Below, in pieces: positions 6,297 through 14,100 of a DNA stretch of 23,840 nt. Location of the stretch: positions 1 through 23,840 of the forward strand of contig JAEWPN010000081.1 in NCBI GenBank assembly GCA_023399455.1, read 5' to 3'. Every line of letters begins with the position of its first letter. The stretch's first letter is position 1. The notes below the pieces were generated by a model. The model saw nothing but the letters and a program-made list of their open reading frames with translations. It did not search any database and was not told the DNA's origin. Made by a program: the position numbers and the translations under genes. Source of the DNA: Bacillota bacterium (lineage in GTDB: Bacteria > Bacillota > Clostridia > Lachnospirales > Lachnospiraceae).

Positions 6297-7370
6297 ATGA
6301 AACAAATACTGAATATCCCGCATCGCGTTGATGATTATGTTTGTATGTGGAATGGAATTGAAGACTTATATATTCGTGACACCCATGAGAACTTACCGCC
6401 GAAGTTTTTCTTTTCTCTGGCATCATTTGGTTCGTTTTGCTATAGGAAGACAAACCATTCAGAGTTAAAGCGCATGGTTGCGCTTGGCGATGGACGTACA
6501 AAACAAATGTATGCATTTCTTGCACCAATTGTCGGCTTTGACTTCAAACATCACGAATTCAAGACATTTGAGAAAGCATTAGCTAGAGCAAAAGTGGAAA
6601 TTAATGATGGATTTCCTTGTATACTCGGTGCACTTGATATGTGTTATTTACAATATTACCCAAAACTTTATCATGGAAAAAGCATACCATTTCATTATGT
6701 TATGATGACCGGATATGATGATGAGGCACAATGCGTCTATATTAATGATTGCGGTAAGAACGAGACACAATTGCTAGCCTATGATGTACTTCGGCTGGCA
6801 TGGGACTGTTCCTATCCAGGACTTTCAAAACCGAATACAGTATGTACAATCAGAATGCGCAGTATGAGGGACAAATATGAAATCGCAAAAGAAGCACTTT
6901 CAAAAAAGTGTGATTTATTTTTAAATCCTCCTGTGGGATTTATCGGTTATCGCGGCCTTGACAAACTTATAAAGGATCTGCCAAACTGGAAAACAGAACT
7001 TTCAAAAGAGGATTACAATAATTTACTGTTTAATATGGTACAGTTTTTTGGTACGGTTCCAACTGTACCAAATGCATTACAGGGAATCAACGAAGAGGAT
7101 GACGTAGAATTTGGTGGTGGATTTGACAAGATTTCTGTTGTACTGGAGGCGTTAGGCGAGGAATATAAGGATTTAAAAATGATGAAGGCTTCCGGCACTT
7201 TTGGTGAAGGCGCAATTATCATTTCAAGGATTAAGGATATCATTGTTGAGTATCTTACCGATCAGGGGGATCGAACAAATGAATTTCCAATGTTGTTTAC
7301 AGATATTCAGCAGATAATGAAAAAGGGATTTGAAATTCTTAGAACGGAGAGTGATCGCAATGGCATTTGA
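6297..7370 (+). CDS. BtrH-like cysteine enzyme (BtrH N-terminal domain plus DUF4872-like)
   Basis: This 357-residue cytoplasmic protein has a C39-peptidase-like N-terminal half. The candidate nucleophile is Cys16 (DDYVCMWNGIEDL), with His133 in PFHYVMMTGYDDE and Asp151 in VYINDCGK. The pattern HYV-x3-GYDD-x4-VYIND is typical of the BtrH_N fold. The C-terminal ~170 residues resemble the helical DUF4872 region. In butirosin synthesis BtrH moves an acyl group from a carrier protein to an aminoglycoside. No biosynthetic genes are seen here, so a related acyl-transfer or hydrolysis on a drug-like molecule is only inference. ATG 6297 fits GAGAGGA (6281-6287) best; ATG 6291 is too close. It overlaps the next gene by 11 bases and lies under the MerR-type promoter. 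Confidence 0.78.
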   Translation: MKQILNIPHRVDDYVCMWNGIEDLYIRDTHENLPPKFFFSLASFGSFCYRKTNHSELKRMVALGDGRTKQMYAFLAPIVGFDFKHHEFKTFEKALARAKVEINDGFPCILGALDMCYLQYYPKLYHGKSIPFHYVMMTGYDDEAQCVYINDCGKNETQLLAYDVLRLAWDCSYPGLSKPNTVCTIRMRSMRDKYEIAKEALSKKCDLFLNPPVGFIGYRGLDKLIKDLPNWKTELSKEDYNNLLFNMVQFFGTVPTVPNALQGINEEDDVEFGGGFDKISVVLEALGEEYKDLKMMKASGTFGEGAIIISRIKDIIVEYLTDQGDRTNEFPMLFTDIQQIMKKGFEILRTESDRNGI

Positions 7371-7995
7371 TTATAAAAAGGAATATAAAGAATATTATGC
7401 ACCAGCGAAAAAACCGGCCATCGTGCAAATACCAAGGATGAATTTTGTCGCAGTTAGAGGAAAGGGAGATCCAAACGAGGAAGAGGGAGAATATAAAAAA
7501 GCACTAAATTTGCTCTATGGAATTGCATTTACCATTAAAATGAGCTATAAGGGAACGCATGAAATTAAAGGCTTTTTTGAATATGTCGTGCCGCCGCTGG
7601 AAGGCTTTTGGTGGCAGGAGAACGTTATAGGTGTTGATTATGAACATAAAGAAACTTTTCAGTGGATCTCTCTGATCAGATTGCCGGATTTTGTTACGAA
7701 GGATGATTTCGACTGGGCAGTGCAGGAAGCAACACAAAAGAAACAAATCGATTTTTCAAAAGTAGAATTTTTTACTTATGAAGAAGGAATGTGCGTACAA
7801 TGTATGCATATCGGTTCGTATGATGATGAACCGGCTACCGTGAAATTGATGGAGAAATATGCGAAAGAACAAGGGTATGAAATTGATATAAATGATGAGA
7901 GATTTCATCATGAAATATATTTAAGCGATGCCCGCAAGTGTGTTCCGGAAAAACGCAAGACAATTCTGAGACATCCGATAAAACATATTCGATAA
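7360..7995 (+). CDS. GyrI-like small-molecule-binding protein
   Basis: This 211-residue protein begins MAFDYKKEYKEYYAPAKKPA. Landmarks IPRMNFVAVRGKGDPNE, YGIAFTIKM, FEYVVPPLEGFWW and CVQCMHIGSYDDEPAT are those of stand-alone GyrI-like domain proteins (SbmC/COG4832-like), a family that binds and sometimes hydrolyses small toxic molecules. ATG 7360 is chosen because GGAGAGTG (7346-7353) precedes it and the family N-terminus starts here. An in-frame TTG/ATG further upstream (7330) would add unrelated residues. It overlaps the BtrH-like gene end by 11 bases, which means tight co-translation. Its partner MerR carries the same kind of domain, so both may bind the same ligand. Confidence 0.85.
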   Translation: MAFDYKKEYKEYYAPAKKPAIVQIPRMNFVAVRGKGDPNEEEGEYKKALNLLYGIAFTIKMSYKGTHEIKGFFEYVVPPLEGFWWQENVIGVDYEHKETFQWISLIRLPDFVTKDDFDWAVQEATQKKQIDFSKVEFFTYEEGMCVQCMHIGSYDDEPATVKLMEKYAKEQGYEIDINDERFHHEIYLSDARKCVPEKRKTILRHPIKHIR

Positions 7996-8062
7996 GCAAA
8001 TGTGTAACCTTCATTTATATGAATGATGCGATTGCTAAAGGCAAAAGATTGGATGGTGCATT

Positions 8063-8509
8063 TTGGAGATTAAAAGTATTTGCGAAAATAAAAAGCAGTT
8101 CCTGGATTTACTCTTGTTAGCTGATGAACAAGAATCCATGATAGACAAATATTTAGAGCGAGGGGATCTTTTTGCTTTATATGATGGCGACTTGAAAAGC
8201 GTGTGTGTAGTTACACAGGAAAGTGATGATGTATGTGAGTTAAAAAACATAGCCACTTATGAACAATGGCATGGTAACGGGTATGGCAGCAAACTCTTGC
8301 ATTACATTTTTTCACATTACAAAGGCAAGAACACGACTATGATTGTGGGAACTGGTGACAGCCCATGGATATTACGGTTTTACGAAAAAAACGGTTTTAT
8401 GGTTTCGCATAGTATTAAGGATTTTTTTATAGACAATTATGACCACCCAATGTTTGATAACGGTATTCAATTAGTGGATATGATTTATTTGAGTAAGAAG
8501 CTATACTAA
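8063..8509 (+). CDS. GNAT-family N-acetyltransferase
   Basis: This 148-residue protein carries the acetyl-CoA-binding motif QWHGNGYGSKLLHYI (Q-x-x-G-x-G, about 71-85) after strand VCELKNIA, then the late strand-helix WILRFYEKNGFM typical of GNAT. The C-terminal FFIDNYDHPMFDNG is shared, as I recall, with a set of clostridial GNATs of unknown substrate. The best start is TTG 8063 (MEIKSICENKKQFL), with GGATGG (8051-8056) in front. No ATG exists at the family N-terminus. Full length; substrate unknown; transcribed alone or by read-through from the gene ending at 7995. Confidence 0.82.
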   Translation: MEIKSICENKKQFLDLLLLADEQESMIDKYLERGDLFALYDGDLKSVCVVTQESDDVCELKNIATYEQWHGNGYGSKLLHYIFSHYKGKNTTMIVGTGDSPWILRFYEKNGFMVSHSIKDFFIDNYDHPMFDNGIQLVDMIYLSKKLY

Positions 8510-8560
8510 GTATGAATATCTAATTATTTATATAATATTTAAATCAAGGTGGTGGATAGA

Positions 8561-8932
8561 ATGAGAAAAATATATATTGACAATCTACGTTGGATGGTCG
8601 TATTGTTGCTTTTCCTCTATCATATATTTATGATTTATAATAATTTTGAGAGTTTTTATATTCATGGGGATGAAATAGATGGATTAAGCAGAATACTTCA
8701 TGCGCTATGGCCTTGGATGATGCCATTTTTGTTCACCGTCGCGGGTATGAGCTCCGCCTATGCACTGCAGAAGCGTTCGGGCGGCGCATATTTGAAAGAG
8801 CGTGTCCTAAAATTGTTCGTCCCGCTGTTATTTGGGATGTTACTGCTCATCCCTGTCCAAACATACTTGGCAGAGCTGTTTCATCATGGGACGGGTAATT
8901 ATTGGAATTATTTTACGAAGGTAACTGATTAA
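8561..8932 (+). pseudogene. Truncated acyltransferase-3 family membrane protein
   Basis: ATG 8561 lies behind AAGGTGGTG (8546-8554) and begins MRKIYIDNLRWMVVLLLFLY, the classic start of acyltransferase family 3 (RxxxxDxLR followed by the first membrane helix). Further membrane segments (ALWPWMMPFLFTVAGMSS, LFVPLLFGMLLLIPVQTYL) follow in the family order. The frame stops at TAA 8930-8932 after 123 codons; full members have about 350-400 residues and ten helices. Right after the stop the same frame reads TGYWDIPIFI before another stop, so the TAA looks like a nonsense mutation followed by loss of the rest. The family O-acylates sugars, lipids or drugs. This copy cannot be functional. Confidence 0.75.
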
Positions 8933-9010
8933 ACCGGGTATTGGGATATTCCTATTTTTATATAACGTGAAGTTCCATAATAACGGGAATTTGTATGGGG
9001 GTAGCGAGGG

Positions 9011-9169
9011 ATGAAAAAAGGATTATTTATTTTGTTGTTTGCTATTGTAGAACAGGTAAATTATTTTGTTGTTAGACTTTCCTACAGGAACTCCAAAACA
9101 CTAATTAAATTAATTATAAATAATGAGCTGAAAATAAGTAAATTGTCCAAAGAAATTGCAGAACGCTAA
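9011..9169 (+). CDS. Possible small hydrophobic peptide, 52 aa
   Basis: ATG 9011 opens 52 codons beginning MKKGLFILLFAIVEQVNYFV and ending KLSKEIAER. The first ~25 residues are hydrophobic, the rest basic. GGGGGT (8996-9001) could serve as a ribosome site. It lies in the debris after the truncated acyltransferase gene and may itself be a fragment. No family recognised. Confidence 0.28.
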   Translation: MKKGLFILLFAIVEQVNYFVVRLSYRNSKTLIKLIINNELKISKLSKEIAER

Positions 9170-9228
9170 AATTCCAATTTATCTGACAGTTTAAAGAGCG
9201 AATTATTTATATTAGGCGAAGTTTGAAT

Positions 9229-9426
9229 ATGAGAAGGAGTAAATTAGCTGCTGTATTATATTTTGTTTGTGCCATATTATGGGCAACAAGCGCTGTGATA
9301 AATGCTCTAAGCTCAAATATCCCAATGTGTGCGGTATACATAGGACTATCTGCCGCATTTCTTTGTTTGGGAATGTTGTATAGACGGAGCAGAAGGACTT
9401 TTTATATGACAGGCAAGGTAATTTGA
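9229..9426 (+). CDS. Small two-helix membrane protein, unknown
   Basis: From ATG 9229 the frame gives about 65 residues (MRRSKLAAVLYFVCAILWAT at the start) with two membrane helices (about 6-24 and 31-50) and a basic tail (YRRSRRTFYMTGKVI). A TTG at 9223 is an alternative start. Only a weak ribosome site (AGGCGA, 9214-9219) is visible. Short two-helix proteins of this kind are common in clostridia and have no assigned job. The 100 bases after it (9427-9530) contain short open stretches but no recognisable gene. Confidence 0.4.
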   Translation: MRRSKLAAVLYFVCAILWATSAVINALSSNIPMCAVYIGLSAAFLCLGMLYRRSRRTFYMTGKVI

Positions 9427-9545
9427 TTGAACATTGCAGCAACAATATGCTTTTCACTACGTTCCGAAGGGCATGTCCGCTATATTTACGAAGGTTATGA
9501 AAATGTGGATAAAATAGAAACATGGGAATTGATGGAGATAATAAT

Positions 9546-9965
9546 ATGCTAAGTATTAGATATGTACAAGAAGAAGATAATGAATTCTGGTTTAAATTAG
9601 ATAAACACTTATCGCAATGTGAGTTTGAAAAGAAAATCAGAGACAAAATGGGATATGTACTCCTAGAGAATAATGTTCCTATTGCTCTATTAAGATACAA
9701 TCTGTTTTGGGATAATACCCCTTTTTTGACAATGATTTATGTCAAGCAAGAATATCAGCACAAGGGATATGGCAGAAAACTTATTAAATTTTGGGAAGAA
9801 AACATGAAGTCAGCAGGCTATGAAATGATTATGACATCGACTCAGGTAGATGAAGAGGCACAGCATTTTTATAGAAAAATAGGGTATCAAGATTCCGGAG
9901 GATTGATTGTTAATGTTTCCAAGTTTAAGCAACCTATGGAAATGTTTTTTACAAAGGCAATATAA
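9546..9965 (+). CDS. GNAT-family N-acetyltransferase
   Basis: This 139-residue protein starts MLSIRYVQEEDNEFWFKLD. It has the GNAT core: strand FLTMIYVKQEYQHKGYGRKL with the acetyl-CoA loop motif Q-H-K-G-Y-G (about 76-81), a helix, and the late motif EEAQHFYRKIGYQ. ATG 9546 is preferred over ATG 9522 because GGAG (9534-9537) precedes it by 8 bases and the fold begins there. Length is normal for a single-domain GNAT. The substrate cannot be told. It lies just upstream of a methyltransferase with a 53-base gap. Confidence 0.85.
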   Translation: MLSIRYVQEEDNEFWFKLDKHLSQCEFEKKIRDKMGYVLLENNVPIALLRYNLFWDNTPFLTMIYVKQEYQHKGYGRKLIKFWEENMKSAGYEMIMTSTQVDEEAQHFYRKIGYQDSGGLIVNVSKFKQPMEMFFTKAI

Positions 9966-10018
9966 TAAAATCAAATCATTTATAAAATATACAAAACTAT
10001 CTATACAAAGGAGTCATT

Positions 10019-10675
10019 ATGGGAGATATAAAAACGGCTTATAAATCATCAAAAAGCATCTATGATGATACACTAACACAGAAAAAGTGGTGGTCGAAGC
10101 TATACATTTCTATGTTTTGGGGCGGCGTAGATGATACTGAGATTGCCAATCGAATTTTAAAAATGATACCGGATAATTTTAACGGGAAAATATTAGATGT
10201 TCCGGTTGGTACTGCAGTATTTACACTCTCAAAATACAAAATGTTAAATTCTGCAGACATTACCTGCTTGGATTATTCTGATGATATGCTGTCATTGGCC
10301 AGTAAACGCTTTGAAGATATGGGATTATCAAATATTACATGTATGCAGGGTGATGTTGGAAATCTGGAATTTGAGGACAACACCTTTGATATTCTTCTTT
10401 CAATGAATGGATTTCATGCATTTCCAGACAAAGGAAAAGCCTTTTCTGAAACAACAAGAGTTCTTAAACACGGCGGTATCTTTTGTGGTTGCTTTTATAT
10501 AAAAGGAGAAAATAAGATAAGTGATTTTGTGGTACGCTCATTTCTTTCAAAAAAGGGATGGTTTACACCTCCTTTTCAAACCTTTGAAGAATTAGAAAAT
10601 GTATTACATGGTCTATATTCTAAAGTAGAATTGTTCAATGAGCAATCAATCGCCTATTTCAAATGCATTAAATGA
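10019..10675 (+). CDS. Class I SAM-dependent methyltransferase
   Basis: This 218-residue protein starts behind AAAGGAG (10007-10013) at ATG 10019. SAM-binding motif I is KILDVPVGTAVFT (about 57-69, a D-x-P-x-G-T variant of the D-x-G-x-G loop). The acidic end of strand 2 is CLDYSDDML, and later motifs are GDVGNLEFEDNTFD (about 117-130), MNGFHAFPD and ETTRVLKHGG. This is the Methyltransf_11/UbiE-like layout. The N-terminal ~50 residues include a Trp/Tyr-rich segment (KKWWSKLYISMFWGG) that may shape the substrate pocket. Substrate unknown; probably a small molecule given the neighbours. Confidence 0.87.
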   Translation: MGDIKTAYKSSKSIYDDTLTQKKWWSKLYISMFWGGVDDTEIANRILKMIPDNFNGKILDVPVGTAVFTLSKYKMLNSADITCLDYSDDMLSLASKRFEDMGLSNITCMQGDVGNLEFEDNTFDILLSMNGFHAFPDKGKAFSETTRVLKHGGIFCGCFYIKGENKISDFVVRSFLSKKGWFTPPFQTFEELENVLHGLYSKVELFNEQSIAYFKCIK

Positions 10676-10786
10676 GCATAATATGAAGCCGTTCCAACAT
10701 CCTATTTATGTTTAATCAGCTCTTAATCGATAATAAATACGTTATATATTGTTTATATTTGTCACATTTGAAAAGGAGATATGTTT

Positions 10787-11104
10787 ATGTCGGCATTCTT
10801 TAATTTGGGAAGTTTTGTTTTGGGAATTATGTCCTGGATTATTCCAATCGTTGCAATTAATCGATATCGCAAAGGATACAAGTTGGCAGGTTTTTCGATT
10901 TATAGTTTCTCTTGCTGTGCCATAGCATTGGTTTTTCAATTGTTTGAAATAAGACATCGAGTGATTATTGAAGATTTCTCTGCTATTATGGACACAATTG
11001 GTGCAACCTCTGCGGCGTCGGTTATCCTTGTAATAATTACTATTATCCTTAATATCACAGCATTGTGTTTATGCAAAACTAAGGATAATAATTACCAATC
11101 CTAA
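10787..11104 (+). CDS. Small four-helix membrane protein, unknown
   Basis: This 105-residue protein starts MSAFFNLGSFVLGIMSWIIP. ATG 10787 lies 8 bases after AGGAG (10774-10778), while ATG 10781 is too close. Hydrophobic helices are at about 5-25, 38-56 and 78-98, with HRVIIEDFSAIMDTIGAT as the loop between the last two. I recall similar short clostridial membrane proteins with this D-x-S-A-x-M-D-T motif but none of known function. It stands alone, with 111 bases before it and a long gene-free stretch after it. Confidence 0.6.
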   Translation: MSAFFNLGSFVLGIMSWIIPIVAINRYRKGYKLAGFSIYSFSCCAIALVFQLFEIRHRVIIEDFSAIMDTIGATSAASVILVIITIILNITALCLCKTKDNNYQS

Positions 11105-11438
11105 GTATATTCAGGCATGGGATATCTTTTATGGATGTGCCGGCAAGGCAACTCTCGTCTCCAAGCAAGAAAGGATGTCTGGATGGAATGACATAGTACA
11201 AGGAGAATTATTTGCACTGGGAAAAACTCGATAGTTAGATATATGTACATGTATGATAGACGTATTTGCTTATAACTGAAACACATCGGATGCACGGTTG
11301 TAATCAATAGGTCTTATATGTCTGTGCGTAGATGAAAATGTGAGCTTACTCTTTATATATTTGCATTTTGTATTATACTTATCGCATCAGGCATATAGAA
11401 TGCTTAATGCGATTTTTTGTATGAGACGGAGGCAAATA
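11105..11438 (+). other. Gene-free stretch before the GNAT stub
   Basis: No gene or RNA is recognised here. Short open frames exist on both strands but carry no family signature, and the reverse-strand one (11101-11307) has no ribosome site. The stretch ends in the hairpin at 11382-11412. It may be the remains of deleted cassettes. Confidence 0.5.
11382..11418 (+). terminator. Candidate terminator hairpin with T6 tract
   Basis: TCGCAT (11382-11387) pairs with ATGCGA (11407-11412). Inside it GCAT (11391-11394) pairs with ATGC (11400-11403), leaving a 5-nt loop, and TTTTTT follows at 11413-11418. It may close transcription entering from the left, or act as a leader hairpin of the GNAT stub starting at 11439. 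Confidence 0.4.
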
Positions 11439-11537
11439 ATGAATGGTAAAATTAAATTAATATTGGTAACAGTAGATGATGCAGAATTGCTGCATCAAAT
11501 GAAGTATAAAGCTTTTCTGCCACTATATGAAAAATAA
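11439..11537 (+). pseudogene. GNAT acetyltransferase stub, N-terminal 32 codons
   Basis: ATG 11439 is preceded by GACGGAGG (11426-11433) and begins MNGKIKLILVTVDDAELLHQ, ending MKYKAFLPLYEK then TAATAA. The pattern TxDDAELLxxMxxKAFxPLYEKY is the N-terminus of a common clostridial GNAT family of about 150-170 residues, in which the next residues are Y-Q-D. The frame stops there, and no acetyl-CoA motif follows in the next 120 bases. It is a remnant with its ribosome site still intact. Confidence 0.6.
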
Positions 11538-11586
11538 TAAGAAATCTTTTTGGTATGTATGAAAAGATAAATGTATTTGTTTAATA

Positions 11587-11615
11587 TAGTGCTTACAAGT
11601 CAATTATGATATAAT
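11587..11615 (+). promoter_or_regulatory. Extended -10 promoter for the AraC-type regulator
   Basis: TGATATAAT (11607-11615) is a perfect extended -10 element. The -35 position 17 bases upstream (TAGTGC, 11587-11592) is weak, as extended -10 promoters allow. It lies about 60 bases before the regulator's start at 11676 and is the only good promoter in the gap. Confidence 0.5.
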
Positions 11616-11675
11616 TTTTAACGCAAGAATAACAGGAATAACATTGAAGACACGATCATTATGTGGAGAACGGCG

Positions 11676-13937
11676 ATGATTAAAAAACAAAAAATGAAGA
11701 CGCTTCCTTTAAAAACCATATATAATATGCTTTTTCTTCTTTTTATTATGATTCCTATATTGATTGTATTGCTGGTGTCGCTTTTGATTTTGAATCAGCA
11801 GTTCAAGAATCAGGCGATGGAGAATATAGAGCAGGCGCAGCAAACAGTTATCGCGGAACTTCTATCGGACATAAACGTTATGTCCATGCGATTGTCTCAT
11901 TTGATTTATACTAACAATAATGAAATATTGGCTTATGCGGCAGGTACGGATACGGCGCAGTGGGAAATCAGATATGAGAACGCACAGAAGCTGGCACAAG
12001 CAGGTAATCTGGCTCTGGAACCGGTAAAGGACATTGTTTCTGTTGGTTTTTACATGAAGGGCGGCAGAGAGACTTATATAAAAAATGATATTCACCGCTC
12101 GGAGGAGGAGATCAAACAGACGAAATGGTATCAGGCAGCGCTGGAAAATCCTAATAAAGTATTTGTAGGCTCCTATGATACGAACTCGTTAAATGATCTT
12201 TTTACCGGAGGTAAAAAGGATATGCTGATTTTGGTATTCGCGCTTGCTCCCGATGTGACCACGGACCGTTCCCAAAGGATAGAGATGGTGACGTTCTATC
12301 ATTCCACTGCGGCGGCGGAACGAATAAGGAAATATAATACGAACTATCTGGCAGGAAAGAACAAGCTTGGAATCGCACAGATCACAGACGAAGAAGGACA
12401 GGTCATATTTTCCACACAAGAGGAGACGGAGCAGATTCCGGAAGGAAAATATACGTGCGTGAGAACTCCGATTGAGTTCAATGATACTGTGTGGTATATC
12501 GAAAGCTATATCAAAACTTCGCAGCTTACTGCCGATTATTGGAAGAATGCAGTGTTCATTCTTTTGGCGGCGGTGTTGATTCTGGCACTTGCGGCATATT
12601 TTTCTCGGTATTTTTTAAGAAGTATTGTAAAGCCGGTGGAGGAAATCAGCAGTGGCTTACGGCAAGTAGAGGAAGGGAATCTGGAAGTCCATATATCTCC
12701 CAGCGGTCAGTTTGAAATCAGAACTATGATTCATCAGTTCAATGCCATGGTAAGGCGGCTGAATGCATTAATTGAGGAATACGAGGATAAAGTGAGGAGT
12801 GCGAAGAGGAGTCCGAAGGATTACCTGGCAGCAATGCTTAAAGAAGAAATGACGCCTGAGGAGGTGAATACAAGCTTTGCTGAATTTTTTGCTGAGCGCT
12901 ATGCGATATTGGGCTTCTTTGTATATGGCTATCATGGGGAAGAGGATGGGACGAAAGGCACTTCTCGATTGACCTATAGCTTTGAACGCAATCCACGTTT
13001 TGCCTCAAGATGTCTCCTCTACATGGAACGTTCCGATTTCTTTTTTATATTTTACAGGATTACGGAAGAGGATTATGTATCCGGAATAAAAAAAATGGTG
13101 CAGGATTTACAAAAAGCCGCAAAGGCGGAGTTTGGTGCAGGAATTTGTGCCCTTATCGGGCGCGAAGCCTTCGGCAGCGGAGATTTTAGACATCGGATCG
13201 AGGATGTACGAAGCAAAATGTGCCTGCGCCATTTAAAAGGAGAATGCGCGGTTATCGATGTAAGCGAGGAAAGCTCCCAGTGGGAGAAGATTATCTCCCT
13301 TTCCAGAGGATATGAAAGGCTGGCCGGAGCACTCTATATTGCGGATGAAAAAAACATGGTGGAGGAAAAGGAGCGACTATTCGAGTTGTTTCATAATCGT
13401 GGCATGGGAGAGCTTTATCCGTTGGCTTGCGCGGTGGTCTTAGCGATAGGAAATAGGTTCAGCGAAGATAATTCCAATTTTACCGAGGTATTTGGAAAAC
13501 AATATGACTATGTGGAGAAGTTTCGTCATATAGAGGATGTTAGAAGTCTGAAAATATGGCTTACTAATTATTTTGCATGGATTATGGATTATTCCGCTTC
13601 TAAGCTGAAGGTTTCGGAGACGGATATGGTAGTGAGAGCCAAGCGTTATATTACGGCTCATTACGAGGAAACGGAGCTTACGCTGGGGAAGGTTGCGGAG
13701 TATGTGGGGCTGAACGAGAAATATTTTACAAACCGTTTCACCAAGGAGGCAGGAGAGAATTTCTCCTCATATTTGACGGGGCTTAGAATGCAGAAGGCGA
13801 GAGAATTATTGAAGACCACAAGCTTTAAGGTGTACGAAATTGCCGAGATGACTGGATATCAAAATGCAGAGCACTTTAACAGGATGTTTAAGAAAATAAA
13901 TGGGATTAGCCCTTCGCAGTATAGAAAAACCATGTAA
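11676..13937 (+). CDS. Membrane-bound AraC-type regulator with extracellular sensor domain
   Basis: This 753-residue protein starts MIKKQKMKTLPLKTIYNMLF. One membrane helix (about 17-39) leads into an extracellular dCache-like sensor (about 40-290), followed by a second helix (about 291-312) and a HAMP-like linker containing RSIVKPVEEISSGLRQVEEG. A cytoplasmic middle region (about 390-640) has no named domain for me. The C-terminal AraC DNA-binding domain (about 651-753) has two helix-turn-helix units and the signature GYQNAEHFNRMFKKINGISP. ATG 11676 is chosen because TGGAG (11664-11668) precedes it by 7 bases; ATG 11661 overlaps that site. Regulators of this build sense sugars or binding proteins outside the cell and activate adjacent ABC-transporter operons. 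The galactoside operon directly downstream is the obvious target. Confidence 0.88.
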   Translation: MIKKQKMKTLPLKTIYNMLFLLFIMIPILIVLLVSLLILNQQFKNQAMENIEQAQQTVIAELLSDINVMSMRLSHLIYTNNNEILAYAAGTDTAQWEIRYENAQKLAQAGNLALEPVKDIVSVGFYMKGGRETYIKNDIHRSEEEIKQTKWYQAALENPNKVFVGSYDTNSLNDLFTGGKKDMLILVFALAPDVTTDRSQRIEMVTFYHSTAAAERIRKYNTNYLAGKNKLGIAQITDEEGQVIFSTQEETEQIPEGKYTCVRTPIEFNDTVWYIESYIKTSQLTADYWKNAVFILLAAVLILALAAYFSRYFLRSIVKPVEEISSGLRQVEEGNLEVHISPSGQFEIRTMIHQFNAMVRRLNALIEEYEDKVRSAKRSPKDYLAAMLKEEMTPEEVNTSFAEFFAERYAILGFFVYGYHGEEDGTKGTSRLTYSFERNPRFASRCLLYMERSDFFFIFYRITEEDYVSGIKKMVQDLQKAAKAEFGAGICALIGREAFGSGDFRHRIEDVRSKMCLRHLKGECAVIDVSEESSQWEKIISLSRGYERLAGALYIADEKNMVEEKERLFELFHNRGMGELYPLACAVVLAIGNRFSEDNSNFTEVFGKQYDYVEKFRHIEDVRSLKIWLTNYFAWIMDYSASKLKVSETDMVVRAKRYITAHYEETELTLGKVAEYVGLNEKYFTNRFTKEAGENFSSYLTGLRMQKARELLKTTSFKVYEIAEMTGYQNAEHFNRMFKKINGISPSQYRKTM

Positions 13938-13952
13938 AATGCATGGTTTTTC
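13924..13952 (+). terminator. Terminator overlapping the regulator's stop codon
   Basis: GAAAAACCATG (13924-13934) pairs perfectly with CATGGTTTTTC (13942-13952), 11 bp with a 7-nt loop. The A-run on one side and the T-run on the other suit termination in both directions. The stop codon TAA (13935-13937) lies in the loop. Confidence 0.72.
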
Positions 13953-14015
13953 TTACGATTAATCAAAAAATCTTTACAAATAACAAGAAAGCAAAAAAAC
14001 CGAATCTGAAAAAAA

Positions 14016-14035
14016 GTCAATAAAAGTGAATATAA
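14016..14035 (+). repeat. Adjacent 10-bp direct repeats, possible AraC-type operator
   Basis: GTCAATAAAA (14016-14025) is followed directly by GTGAATATAA (14026-14035), identical at 8 of 10 positions and spaced one helical turn. They lie about 65-85 bases before the binding-protein gene, where AraC-type activators usually bind near the -35 box. No convincing -35/-10 pair is seen in 13953-14100, as expected for an activator-dependent promoter. Assignment is inference. Confidence 0.35.
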
Positions 14036-14100
14036 GAGATGGTAACATTTTCTATAGACTGCTATGCTGAAGCCACAAAAAGAAAGGGAGGAATTGCTCA

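Noticed and set aside
9212..9700. Reverse-strand open frame (162 codons) over the small membrane gene and GNAT gene
   Set aside because: It runs opposite a clear GNAT gene and reads as low-complexity Ser/Leu/Tyr sequence without motifs.
2062..11537. Integron or superintegron cassette array
   Set aside because: No integrase and no repeated attC-like sites flank the genes; spacing and intergenic sequences differ from gene to gene.
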